NCBI GenBank assembly: GCA_030649835.1
Contig: JAUSES010000048.1
Location: 1-38,257 of the forward strand
Source of the DNA: a bacterium
GTDB lineage: Bacteria; Patescibacteriota; Minisyncoccia; Phycocordibacterales; UBA1550
DNA: 38,257 nt
Direction: 5' to 3'
Both the position numbers and the translations under genes were made by a program. The notes beneath the pieces were generated by a model, which had not been told where the DNA came from, did no database searches, and saw only the letters and a program-made list of their open reading frames with translations. Below, piece by piece: positions 7,310 through 14,334 of this stretch; position 1 is the stretch's first letter; each line of letters starts with the position of its first letter.

Positions 7310-7741
7310 TTACTTATCAATGATTTGCAAAATAAAACCCATAACTCCAATAATCGAAAGTACAACCTCTAACGACCTACTCAATTTCCACCTCGTACTG
7401 ATAACTAGTGCAAGAAGTCCTATATCAATCAACAAAACTAGTCCTTTGAAAAACTTGTTTAGGTGTTCCCATAGATAAAAGTATGCCAGCAGATTTACAA
7501 CAACTAGAAGAATGAGCAAAGCTCCGAAGGACAGATTTTTGTAAAATACTATTTGTCTATCTTGCTGTGTACCTTCCTTTTGCTTTTCCATAGCTTCAGC
7601 TTCAGACACTCTGCCCCTTTTTTGATTTTCAAGTTCTAGTTGTTCAAGGCGTTCTTTATATCCACGGAGTTCGGCAATAAGTACATTTTCTGTTTGAGTT
7701 TCAATAAGGGTATTTAGAGCCGTGTCATCCTCCGCCCCCAA
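7310..7741 (-). CDS. Coiled-coil membrane protein, unknown function
   Basis: The protein has 143 residues. Residues about 10-62 are Glu/Gln/Lys/Leu-rich and predicted coiled coil (LRGYKERLEQLELENQK). Two or three membrane segments follow: FGALLILLVVVNLLAYFYLW (about 72-91), FKGLVLLIDIGLLALVIST (about 98-116) and LEVVLSIIGVMGFILQII (about 124-141). The start appears to be TTG, overlapping the end of the PIN-domain gene by 28 bp. Coupling to that gene suggests the two products work together. No family recognised. Confidence 0.65.
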   Translation of the reverse strand: MGAEDDTALNTLIETQTENVLIAELRGYKERLEQLELENQKRGRVSEAEAMEKQKEGTQQDRQIVFYKNLSFGALLILLVVVNLLAYFYLWEHLNKFFKGLVLLIDIGLLALVISTRWKLSRSLEVVLSIIGVMGFILQIIDK

Positions 7742-9312
7742 ACATTTTTACGAAAGGACTGGTCAAGGATAATGCCTAAAGCTATATCTGGTGGTAGGTC
7801 GTTGAAACCAGACATTTTTGCAAGGATTTTTTGCGTAAGGTTTGTTGGTAGAACTCCTTGTGCCGACTTTATTTGTGGGCGTGAGAAAAGCTCAAAGAAG
7901 GCCGCATCGTAGTCCTGTGTTCTTTGCCCAAAAGGACGGAGTATCTGTAATAACTGGTGTGGTAGAAGTACAAATGGCGTTTCTCCCTTCTCACGTGTAT
8001 TTCTATCGTATGTCAACAATAAGCTATCTAGGGACAGGAACCAATACTTATCTGGTTTTTGTTGCTGTTCAGCTTCCTTTCGTAGCTCACGAATAAGTAC
8101 CTTGTGATACACATCATGCCGTGCAACATTATCAGTTTTCCTTTGAGGGGAAAGAGCTGTGTTGAGTAGCTCTACTTCTTTATCAATAACGTCATTACCA
8201 AACTCCACACTCTTTTCAACTGGTATATTCTTTGCCGCCAATAGTTCTGAAACGTGAGTAAGTTTTTCAATAAAATCCTCTTTAGAAATACCAGTTTTGT
8301 GGAAAGCTCTCCAGTATGCAGTTACAAAGTTTTCTTCTTCCGATATGTCAGCTCCTACTTCTGCAAGCTCTCTTTTTATTGCTGGGCTAGAAAAAAGTAA
8401 CTCCTTCTTTAGTGTTAGAGATTTTTTCATTTCCTCAACTGTCTGTTGAGAAACGACGACTTTCATTCCAAAACTTTTTGCCTGATTGATTGCTTTTTCT
8501 ACGGTTGATGTGCGTCGCTTGTCTTGCAAATCAAATAATGAGTATAGAAGGTTTGTATCAAGATACAGGTGGTAGTTCTTGTAGTTGTCACGTATAAGCT
8601 TTTGTGTAAGTGGGTCAACTTGTACCAAATTGTATACAAAAGTACCATCTAGTATCCCAGCGAAGTAGATTTTCTTTTCATTATCTATCTGGCGAAGAAA
8701 GAGTGGGAACTCAACTCTCCGTATTTCCTTTAGTAGCTCGCTTCTCTCTGGAAGTATTTTATCCAGCGTTTCTGTTGAATAGTTTTTAAGTAACTGATTT
8801 AGCTTCTCTTCTTCTGGATAAATCAGTGTAACGCACTCTGCCCCGTGTTGTAAAAAAATTTTGTTGAGGTAAAGCTGTAAGTCAGCAGTCAGCCGTTTCT
8901 TATCATCATCCGATAAGTTTGGATATTTTATTGAAATGACGACAAGCCACTCTGCAAAAATCCGCTCCTCAAAAGTGCGAGTTTCAGCGTTTTTCTTTTT
9001 TATTTCTTCCGCGCGATTTACTTCCAAGCTATACCTACCAGCAGTGTTCAATATCTTACCGTTTGATGACAACTTTTCTAATGCTCCTGCTATTTCTTCT
9101 GGCGTGAAGTTGAGGAGAAATACCTGCCGAACGCCCTGCACTATGTCTCTCTGGGACTTGTTGTTTCCTATTTCAGAAAGTGTTTGCTCAATAAAAAAAG
9201 TTATTGCCGAGCTAGCAACATTTTCTTCATTTCCAATCACGACGTGAACAAGCCGTCGGAGTAGATGGTGTTTTAGTTCATTTTTATTTTGTGTAAATCC
9301 TTGCTTGTTCAT
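7714..9312 (-). CDS. Large PIN-domain protein with N-terminal winged-helix-like region
   Basis: The protein has 532 residues. Residues about 25-100 look like a winged helix (FTPEEIAGALEKLSSNGKI, then YSLEV). The middle (about 100-240) is an unassigned helical region. A PIN nuclease domain spans about 248-435: LYLDTNLLYSLF gives D252 and N254, VVSQQTVEEMKKSL gives E293/E294, NVARHD gives D400 and FLSLDSLLLTYD gives D429. That full acidic set predicts Mg-dependent RNA or DNA cleavage. It follows the Res gene by 39 bp and overlaps the coiled-coil membrane gene. It is far longer than the roughly 130-residue VapC toxins, so it is not an ordinary toxin-antitoxin component. A defence effector role is inferred. 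Confidence 0.72.
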   Translation of the reverse strand: MNKQGFTQNKNELKHHLLRRLVHVVIGNEENVASSAITFFIEQTLSEIGNNKSQRDIVQGVRQVFLLNFTPEEIAGALEKLSSNGKILNTAGRYSLEVNRAEEIKKKNAETRTFEERIFAEWLVVISIKYPNLSDDDKKRLTADLQLYLNKIFLQHGAECVTLIYPEEEKLNQLLKNYSTETLDKILPERSELLKEIRRVEFPLFLRQIDNEKKIYFAGILDGTFVYNLVQVDPLTQKLIRDNYKNYHLYLDTNLLYSLFDLQDKRRTSTVEKAINQAKSFGMKVVVSQQTVEEMKKSLTLKKELLFSSPAIKRELAEVGADISEEENFVTAYWRAFHKTGISKEDFIEKLTHVSELLAAKNIPVEKSVEFGNDVIDKEVELLNTALSPQRKTDNVARHDVYHKVLIRELRKEAEQQQKPDKYWFLSLDSLLLTYDRNTREKGETPFVLLPHQLLQILRPFGQRTQDYDAAFFELFSRPQIKSAQGVLPTNLTQKILAKMSGFNDLPPDIALGIILDQSFRKNVWGRRMTRL

Positions 9313-9351
9313 ATGTTTTTAACAACGTTGTGATTTTCGCATTCATAAATC

Positions 9352-9666
9352 TTAAAATAAATCCTCAAAAGGTTTCCATTCCTTGCTGTCATTTACTGAT
9401 TGCCCCTCCTTGAAGGAGTATTTCGGGCTGTCATTGTAATACCAAACTCCTGCTTCTTGAACGGCGATACCACCTATAAACTTTTTACCAAATACTTTTA
9501 GTTTTTGTTGCAAGGCGTTTGTCTTATCTGCTGTTTCTGTACTTGTAGCAGTATTGCCCTTTTTGGTATCAAAAATACCCATACGACCATCGGAGAAGCG
9601 AATAATCCAATCAGGATAAAATAGCTCATCTTCTTTTGTAGTAGAGTTTGTATATTTTACACCCAA
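9352..9666 (-). CDS. Type III restriction subunit Res, C-terminal part (after frameshift)
   Basis: These 104 residues are the end of the Res endonuclease domain: FYPDWIIRFSDGRMGIFDTK contains the PD...(D)xK catalytic arrangement. The same frame stays open upstream, without a stop, from 9666 back to the T-run at 9887-9893. It reads KIEEKEAYIFTIQEEYQYPE and onward to GVKYTNST, so this is the continuation of the Res protein and not a separate gene. Fused across the frameshift, Res would be about 791 residues. Confidence 0.85.
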   Translation of the reverse strand: MGVKYTNSTTKEDELFYPDWIIRFSDGRMGIFDTKKGNTATSTETADKTNALQQKLKVFGKKFIGGIAVQEAGVWYYNDSPKYSFKEGQSVNDSKEWKPFEDLF

Positions 9667-9791
9667 GTATTTTTTCCCTTGATTTCCGTTTTTGAACCAC
9701 CAATCAATCTTTCCTTTTTTCTTTTCTATATACTCAACAAAAGCGACTTCATTTTTGCGCCCATTGTAATCTTCAAGAAGATAGAATTTAT

Positions 9792-11726
9792 CTAATGCAC
9801 ATAGTTTTTGAGGTACAACCTTGTAATCTTCTGGGTATTGATATTCTTCTTGTATCGTAAAAATGTATGCTTCTTTTTCTTCAATCTTTTTTTCTTTTCA
9901 GTAAGCAAACCATCTGAAATCGGTTTATAAGCCCTAAGTGCTTTTGTTATCGCTGGACGAAACTTACTTTCATCTCCTCTGCGGACATCCTTAATAAATA
10001 TCTTGTACCAGTAAATATGGTCATCTTGTAAAACTGTCTTAAACCAAACACGGAGTGCCTGTTTTAGTACCGACCAAGAACGAGCTACATTTGAGTATTT
10101 TGCTTTGTCGTCTTCTTGCTCCCTTAAAACTTGATAGCAAAGATAATTAAAAGTTTTTTCAATATCACTTACCGACATTTCAAGAGAAACATCGCTACCT
10201 TTCTTTCGGAAATCAAAAGCAAGATTGTCATAATCCTCAAAGCGAGCATTTGCTACAACTTCATTTACTAAAGTATCCTTAAGGTCTAAACCCGCCTTTT
10301 TCAATTTCGCTTCTGCCTTTCCTAAAATATCGCTATTTGTAATTTTAAAATGTTTATTGAGTTCTGTTCTAAATACTTCTTGAAACTTTGAAGACACGCG
10401 AATATCACCGTAATCCAAGCGAGAAATATAATCGGATGGTAGCTCTATATTGCTTACTCCTTTCTTTCTATAAGCAAACTCGGTTAGGGGTTTATTTGCA
10501 GGATTTTGGTCGGGTATTATTACTTCCTTACGCTTGTAGTTTGTATACAAATAACCTAAGCGAAGGTTGGGATTGTTTTTATAATCTTCTTTGTCTTGAG
10601 GTTCAGGCATTCTCAAAATACGCCCAACAGTTTGAGTATAAAAAGTATTTGATTGTATCTCTCTGAACATTACGAGCACTGATGCACGAGGACAATCCCA
10701 GCCAGTACCTGCTGTTTGTTTGAAAAGAAGAAAATCGTGTTCGTCGTTATTATCTTCTAACCCCTTCGGTCGTGGGTTTTTATCAAACCATCTCGCTATC
10801 CTATGCGCAGGTATTTTGTTCCTAAGAAGATACTCCATAACAATATCTTCTTTTTTCTGTTCGCCTTTTTCTACAAGTTTACTATCATCATTTGGTAGCT
10901 GTATGAGCATTAAAGGGTTTATGTCTTTCCCAAGTGCCTTGAGTTCTGCTTTTAATTCTTCGCGCTTCTTTATTCCATTTTCAAGAAGCACCTTATCAAG
11001 GTCTTTACCAGACATACCCTCAAAATCTTCTTTTGTTTGAGTAACAATGGCTTCCTTGATTAAACCTTGTTCAACGACTTCTACCCGTGGGACTTCACAA
11101 AAACTACCGAGACGACGAGCTTCAAGCTCATCTTTTTCATTAGGTGTTGCCGTAATGTGAATAATTACCTTAGGGTCAATTTTGTCAATAATATCCTTTG
11201 CAAGTTTTGTATCTTTATTTTTATGAGCTTCATCAATTATCAAGATAATTTGTCTGCCATCTGCTTGGGTTTGTTCAATTACATCTTCAAAATATTTTCC
11301 TGTTTCCTTTTGCCATTCTACATCTTCGGGGCGACGAAGTATTCTTGTTTCAGCACTTTTAGCAATAACTTTTTGCCAGTTCAAAAATAAAATATCATTT
11401 TGATAGAGTTTGCCCTGATTTATATCTGCAACAGTCAATGCTCGGTTCTCAAGCATATTTTCAAAATACTCAAGAAACTTATTTTTGCTTTGCATTGCCA
11501 AGTCATCACTGAAAGTAATCCAAATAAACGCCTTATCTTCTTTCCATTGTGGTAGGTGGTTAAGCCCACGAATGAAAAGAGAGGTCATAAAGGTCTTACC
11601 ACTTCCAGTTGGCGACTTGAACACAATAGGTAATTGTCTATCATTTTGCTTCCACACCGAAACAAACATATCTGTTATATTTGCTACGGCATCTTTTTGA
11701 AACTTTGATGGATTAAATGTTTTCAT
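9792..11726 (-). CDS. Type III restriction subunit Res, helicase part (frameshifted)
   Basis: These 644 residues are the superfamily-2 ATPase/translocase portion of Res. Walker A is SPTGSGKT (about 38-45), motif II is DEAH (165-168) and motif III is TATPNE. QTVGRILRMPEP is motif VI. With Mod, Res cuts DNA after ATP-driven communication between sites. The genuine sequence ends near residue 612. Beyond the seven-base homopolymer at 9887-9893 the frame is wrong and terminates early in a Lys-rich artefactual tail. The start codon is 2 bp after the Mod stop, as usual for mod-res operons. Confidence 0.93.
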   Translation of the reverse strand: MKTFNPSKFQKDAVANITDMFVSVWKQNDRQLPIVFKSPTGSGKTFMTSLFIRGLNHLPQWKEDKAFIWITFSDDLAMQSKNKFLEYFENMLENRALTVADINQGKLYQNDILFLNWQKVIAKSAETRILRRPEDVEWQKETGKYFEDVIEQTQADGRQIILIIDEAHKNKDTKLAKDIIDKIDPKVIIHITATPNEKDELEARRLGSFCEVPRVEVVEQGLIKEAIVTQTKEDFEGMSGKDLDKVLLENGIKKREELKAELKALGKDINPLMLIQLPNDDSKLVEKGEQKKEDIVMEYLLRNKIPAHRIARWFDKNPRPKGLEDNNDEHDFLLFKQTAGTGWDCPRASVLVMFREIQSNTFYTQTVGRILRMPEPQDKEDYKNNPNLRLGYLYTNYKRKEVIIPDQNPANKPLTEFAYRKKGVSNIELPSDYISRLDYGDIRVSSKFQEVFRTELNKHFKITNSDILGKAEAKLKKAGLDLKDTLVNEVVANARFEDYDNLAFDFRKKGSDVSLEMSVSDIEKTFNYLCYQVLREQEDDKAKYSNVARSWSVLKQALRVWFKTVLQDDHIYWYKIFIKDVRRGDESKFRPAITKALRAYKPISDGLLTEKKKRLKKKKHTFLRYKKNINTQKITRLYLKNYVH

Positions 11727-11728
11727 AG

Positions 11729-13075
11729 CTAAATAATGTTGTATATCTGCTTGTATATCTCAAGAATTGGTTGCGGTATTGTTTTGAGGTTGATATTTTT
11801 GTTATCTTCAAAATCAATAATTTCTACTTTTTCCTCCCAGCTAAACATATACACTGTTACTGGTTTTTTGAGAGACAGGACTTCTTTTGCAAACTCATCA
11901 AGTTGGTCTTGTTCTTCTCGAAAATATACAGCTGTCATTCTTTCCCTGCTTTCAAATATCTGCCAGTGGGCATTCTTTTTTATTTGCTCCAATGTGTTTT
12001 CAGCTATCGCAAGCATTTCACCTGCGTGATGAGCAAGTTGAATTTTGTCCTTATCATCTGCATCAAGAATGTTGTGCTTGCCAACAAATGCGGTTTTGTA
12101 GTATTTTACTGAATTTCCCAATCCCTCCCTTTTTTCTTTTACATTTTTCTCTCCATAAACTATAATTTTATTATCATCAATTTCTTTGATTATTTTTTCA
12201 AACTGCATTGACCTCTTATTTTCTTCCTCAATTTCCTTTACTTCACTTAATATCCCATCTGTATTCTTTAGACTAGAAAAAGAAAGATTTTCTTCATATA
12301 GAGTTTCAGTGATTTTCCCAGAGAAGTTGTATCCTTTGATAATTTTTTCAACTCTAGGGTAACAAACCTCCTCCATTATCTTACCTTCATTGTTTGTTAC
12401 AAGTATAAACTGACGTTGCCCGTCATCCTCTGCATTTTTTTCTAATACTGCTTGAGCTGTTGTTCCTGAACCAGCAAAAAAATCTAGAACGATAGCTTCA
12501 GGATTATCTATAGATTTTATTATCTCTTTGACTAATTCTACAGGTTTTGGATAAGGAAAAACGTTATCTTTTCCAAGTATTTGGTCAAGTATTTGTTTAC
12601 CTAACTCATTGTAACCTGCATCTAGCCAAAGGTTGGTATGAACATTCCTTGAGTTTTCATCTCTATAAGATTTTTCGTTTGGGAAGCCATTTGAGTTAAC
12701 AAAAAGTCTATTGTCGTTAATTACTTTCTGGAACTCTCCATTCGTGTTCGTTTTACACCATTGTCCATCAATACGAACGTCGTTTTGTAAAATGCTATTT
12801 TTTACTACTGGTTCATCAAGAAGCTCGATGTATGCGAGTATATTTCTCTTACCTTTTATTTTTCCCTTATTCCAGTTTTTACAATCTATAAAAGTACCCT
12901 TTGGAATAACTTGTACTCTCCGCGGACGACTATCGAATTTAAATAAAGGAGTTGGCTTGTATGTCCCTCTTTCATCGGTTTTTGTTCCAGTCATTGGGCG
13001 AACAAGTTTAATGGGTATTTTGGAAAAATAGACAAGTAAAAAATTCGGCACTTTCTGAAATAGTTTTTGATGCAT
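11729..13075 (-). CDS. Type III DNA methyltransferase Mod, C-terminal part (frameshifted)
   Basis: This frame holds the second half of Mod. VLDFFAGSGTTAQAV is the SAM-binding motif I (FxGxG). PYPKPVELVKEII and YFREEQDQLDEF are typical of the C-terminal region of Type III Mod enzymes. The first 10 or so residues of the open frame (MHQKLFQKVP) are an artefact of reading upstream of the frameshift; true homology starts at NFLLVYFSKIPIKLVRP. Motif IV lies upstream in the other fragment, so the motif order (IV before I) is the beta class used by Type III N6-adenine methyltransferases. Confidence 0.9.
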   Translation of the reverse strand: MHQKLFQKVPNFLLVYFSKIPIKLVRPMTGTKTDERGTYKPTPLFKFDSRPRRVQVIPKGTFIDCKNWNKGKIKGKRNILAYIELLDEPVVKNSILQNDVRIDGQWCKTNTNGEFQKVINDNRLFVNSNGFPNEKSYRDENSRNVHTNLWLDAGYNELGKQILDQILGKDNVFPYPKPVELVKEIIKSIDNPEAIVLDFFAGSGTTAQAVLEKNAEDDGQRQFILVTNNEGKIMEEVCYPRVEKIIKGYNFSGKITETLYEENLSFSSLKNTDGILSEVKEIEEENKRSMQFEKIIKEIDDNKIIVYGEKNVKEKREGLGNSVKYYKTAFVGKHNILDADDKDKIQLAHHAGEMLAIAENTLEQIKKNAHWQIFESRERMTAVYFREEQDQLDEFAKEVLSLKKPVTVYMFSWEEKVEIIDFEDNKNINLKTIPQPILEIYKQIYNII

Positions 13076-13667
13076 TTTGAGGTTTTTGATTTTTTTTCCA
13101 GTGAATTATATTATGTTCTGGTTTTTCGTTAAAAATATCATCACAAAGAAGTTTTAATTGAGCTATTTCATCATTTCCTATAGAAATGAAAATTACACCT
13201 GTATCCTTAAGCAGTGATTTTGCAAGTTCAAGACGCTTTCGCATAAATGAAAGCCAATAACTGTGTCTGAATGGGTGGTCTTTTGGTACTTCAGTGCCAT
13301 CAGGATATTGGTCTAGAACTCTTTTATCTTTATACCTAAATCCATCTTGTCCAGTGTTGTATGGAGGGTCAATATAAATCACATCAATCTTTCCCTTGTG
13401 GGTATAGTTCAAGCAAGTAAGGGCGTGATAATTATCGCCCTCAATAAGAATATGTGTTGGCTTATCGTCTTTACTCTTGATTGCCTTTTTAGGTACTTCT
13501 TCAAGAATAGGTAATTTATTTTCAACATCATCTTCAAATGCTTCGGGTACATCAAGCCACACTAAACCATAGCGTTGAGTTTTGACTGCCTTTTTCCACT
13601 TCTCAATTTCTTTTTCAAGCTTAAGAATTTGATTTTCTTTTTGTTGTAACAATTCTTTTTCAGTCAT
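13008..13667 (-). CDS. Type III DNA methyltransferase Mod, N-terminal part (frameshifted)
   Basis: These 219 residues begin with a coiled coil (LLQQKENQILKLEKEIEKWK) and contain the catalytic motif IV, IYIDPPYNTG. Further family-typical segments are ILIEGDNYHALTCLNYTHKG and SYWLSFMRKRLELAKSLLKD. It modifies adenine at an asymmetric site and gives sequence specificity to Res. The true frame leaves this ORF at the six-base A-run 13038-13043 (plus strand). Removing one base joins it to the C-terminal part, giving about 645 residues, a normal Mod length. It starts 2 bp after the HTH gene. Confidence 0.92.
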   Translation of the reverse strand: MTEKELLQQKENQILKLEKEIEKWKKAVKTQRYGLVWLDVPEAFEDDVENKLPILEEVPKKAIKSKDDKPTHILIEGDNYHALTCLNYTHKGKIDVIYIDPPYNTGQDGFRYKDKRVLDQYPDGTEVPKDHPFRHSYWLSFMRKRLELAKSLLKDTGVIFISIGNDEIAQLKLLCDDIFNEKPEHNIIHWKKNQKPQNASKTISESAEFFTCLFFQNTH

Positions 13668-13669
13668 AG

Positions 13670-13945
13670 TTATTTTTTCTTTTTGGTTTTCTTCGCTTTT
13701 GCAATATCGCTTGGTTTTAGGTAAATCCGAGTTGCTTTTTTATCTAACGCCTCACGAATATTGGCATTTTGTGTAAGAAATACTCGCAAGTCGTAGTTAC
13801 TTATCTTCCAATATCCGATTTTAGTCGCCCTCAACCTACCGCTATGAATATATCGGTGTATGGTTCGTTCTCCCACCCCCAGCATTTCCCTCGCTTCTTT
13901 CAAGCTGTAAAGTTTTTCTGGCAAATCAGGTAAATCCTTTTTCAT
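13670..13945 (-). CDS. Small helix-turn-helix (excisionase/MerR-type) DNA-binding protein
   Basis: The protein has 91 residues. KLYSLKEAREMLGVGERTIH followed by RYIHSGRLRATKIGYWKISN is the HTH_17/excisionase-type fold (residues about 11-52), with a Lys-rich tail. It is the promoter-proximal gene of the minus-strand operon leading into mod and res (2-bp gap). It lies beside a symmetric set of TGGCAA/TTGCCA boxes, so it is a natural candidate for the regulator that binds them. It could also serve as a recombination directionality factor for the serine recombinase encoded divergently. Confidence 0.85.
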   Translation of the reverse strand: MKKDLPDLPEKLYSLKEAREMLGVGERTIHRYIHSGRLRATKIGYWKISNYDLRVFLTQNANIREALDKKATRIYLKPSDIAKAKKTKKKK

Positions 13946-13952
13946 ATCTCGT

Positions 13953-14054
13953 AGTTTAGCATTGAAATGTATGCACTGGCAAGGTGTGGCAAAATCTTAT
14001 ACACAGTTTTATGCACAGACCGACTTTGCCAAAAGTTGCCACTTCCTATATAAT
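13953..14054. promoter_or_regulatory. Divergent promoters with a paired-hexamer operator
   Basis: Plus strand: -35 TTGCCA (14026-14031), 17-bp spacer, -10 TATAAT (14049-14054). Minus strand: -35 TTGCCA (complement of 13977-13982), 18-bp spacer, -10 TAAACT (complement of 13953-13958). TGGCAA also occurs at 13987-13992 and TTGCCA at 14036-14041. Each side therefore has two boxes 10 bp apart, and the two pairs face each other. The boxes coincide with both -35 elements, so a bound protein would control both transcripts. Confidence 0.65.
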
Positions 14055-14079
14055 ATAAATACCACCTTTGGTAATTTTT

Positions 14080-14334
14080 ATGATAACTTTTGCCGAACAC
14101 AAAAAAACTCTTGAAGCAAAAGGCATATACCTACCCGACAAGGAGGTAGAGAAACTTTTGGCTACCCAATATAAGTTTGCAAACGCCTTTTTTGATTTTT
14201 GGGTAATGAAAACTAAGCCAGATGTTGTAATAGAAAAAAGCATTGTTGTTCACAAGAATGTAACAGTACACACAAAAAATGGTAATTGTGTCTCTGTTGA
14301 GAGTTACACCTTCGCATATGCCTACTCCTACTAA
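14080..14334 (+). CDS. Small protein of unknown function upstream of the serine recombinase
   Basis: About 84 residues from the ATG at 14080; a TTG start at 14068 is also possible. The N-terminal part is helical and charged (FAEHKKTLEAKGIYLPDKEV, then EKLLATQY). The C-terminal part alternates Val and charged residues, suggesting beta strands. It follows a good -10/-35 pair and overlaps the recombinase start by 17 bp, so the two are translated together. No family recognised. Confidence 0.6.
   Translation: MITFAEHKKTLEAKGIYLPDKEVEKLLATQYKFANAFFDFWVMKTKPDVVIEKSIVVHKNVTVHTKNGNCVSVESYTFAYAYSY

Noticed and set aside
9887-9893. Programmed -1 frameshifting in res
   Set aside because: The A-run is not in the phase of a canonical X XXY YYZ slippery heptamer (zero-frame codons are AAA AAA AGA), and I see no obvious stimulatory structure. 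An indel or sequencing error is simpler.
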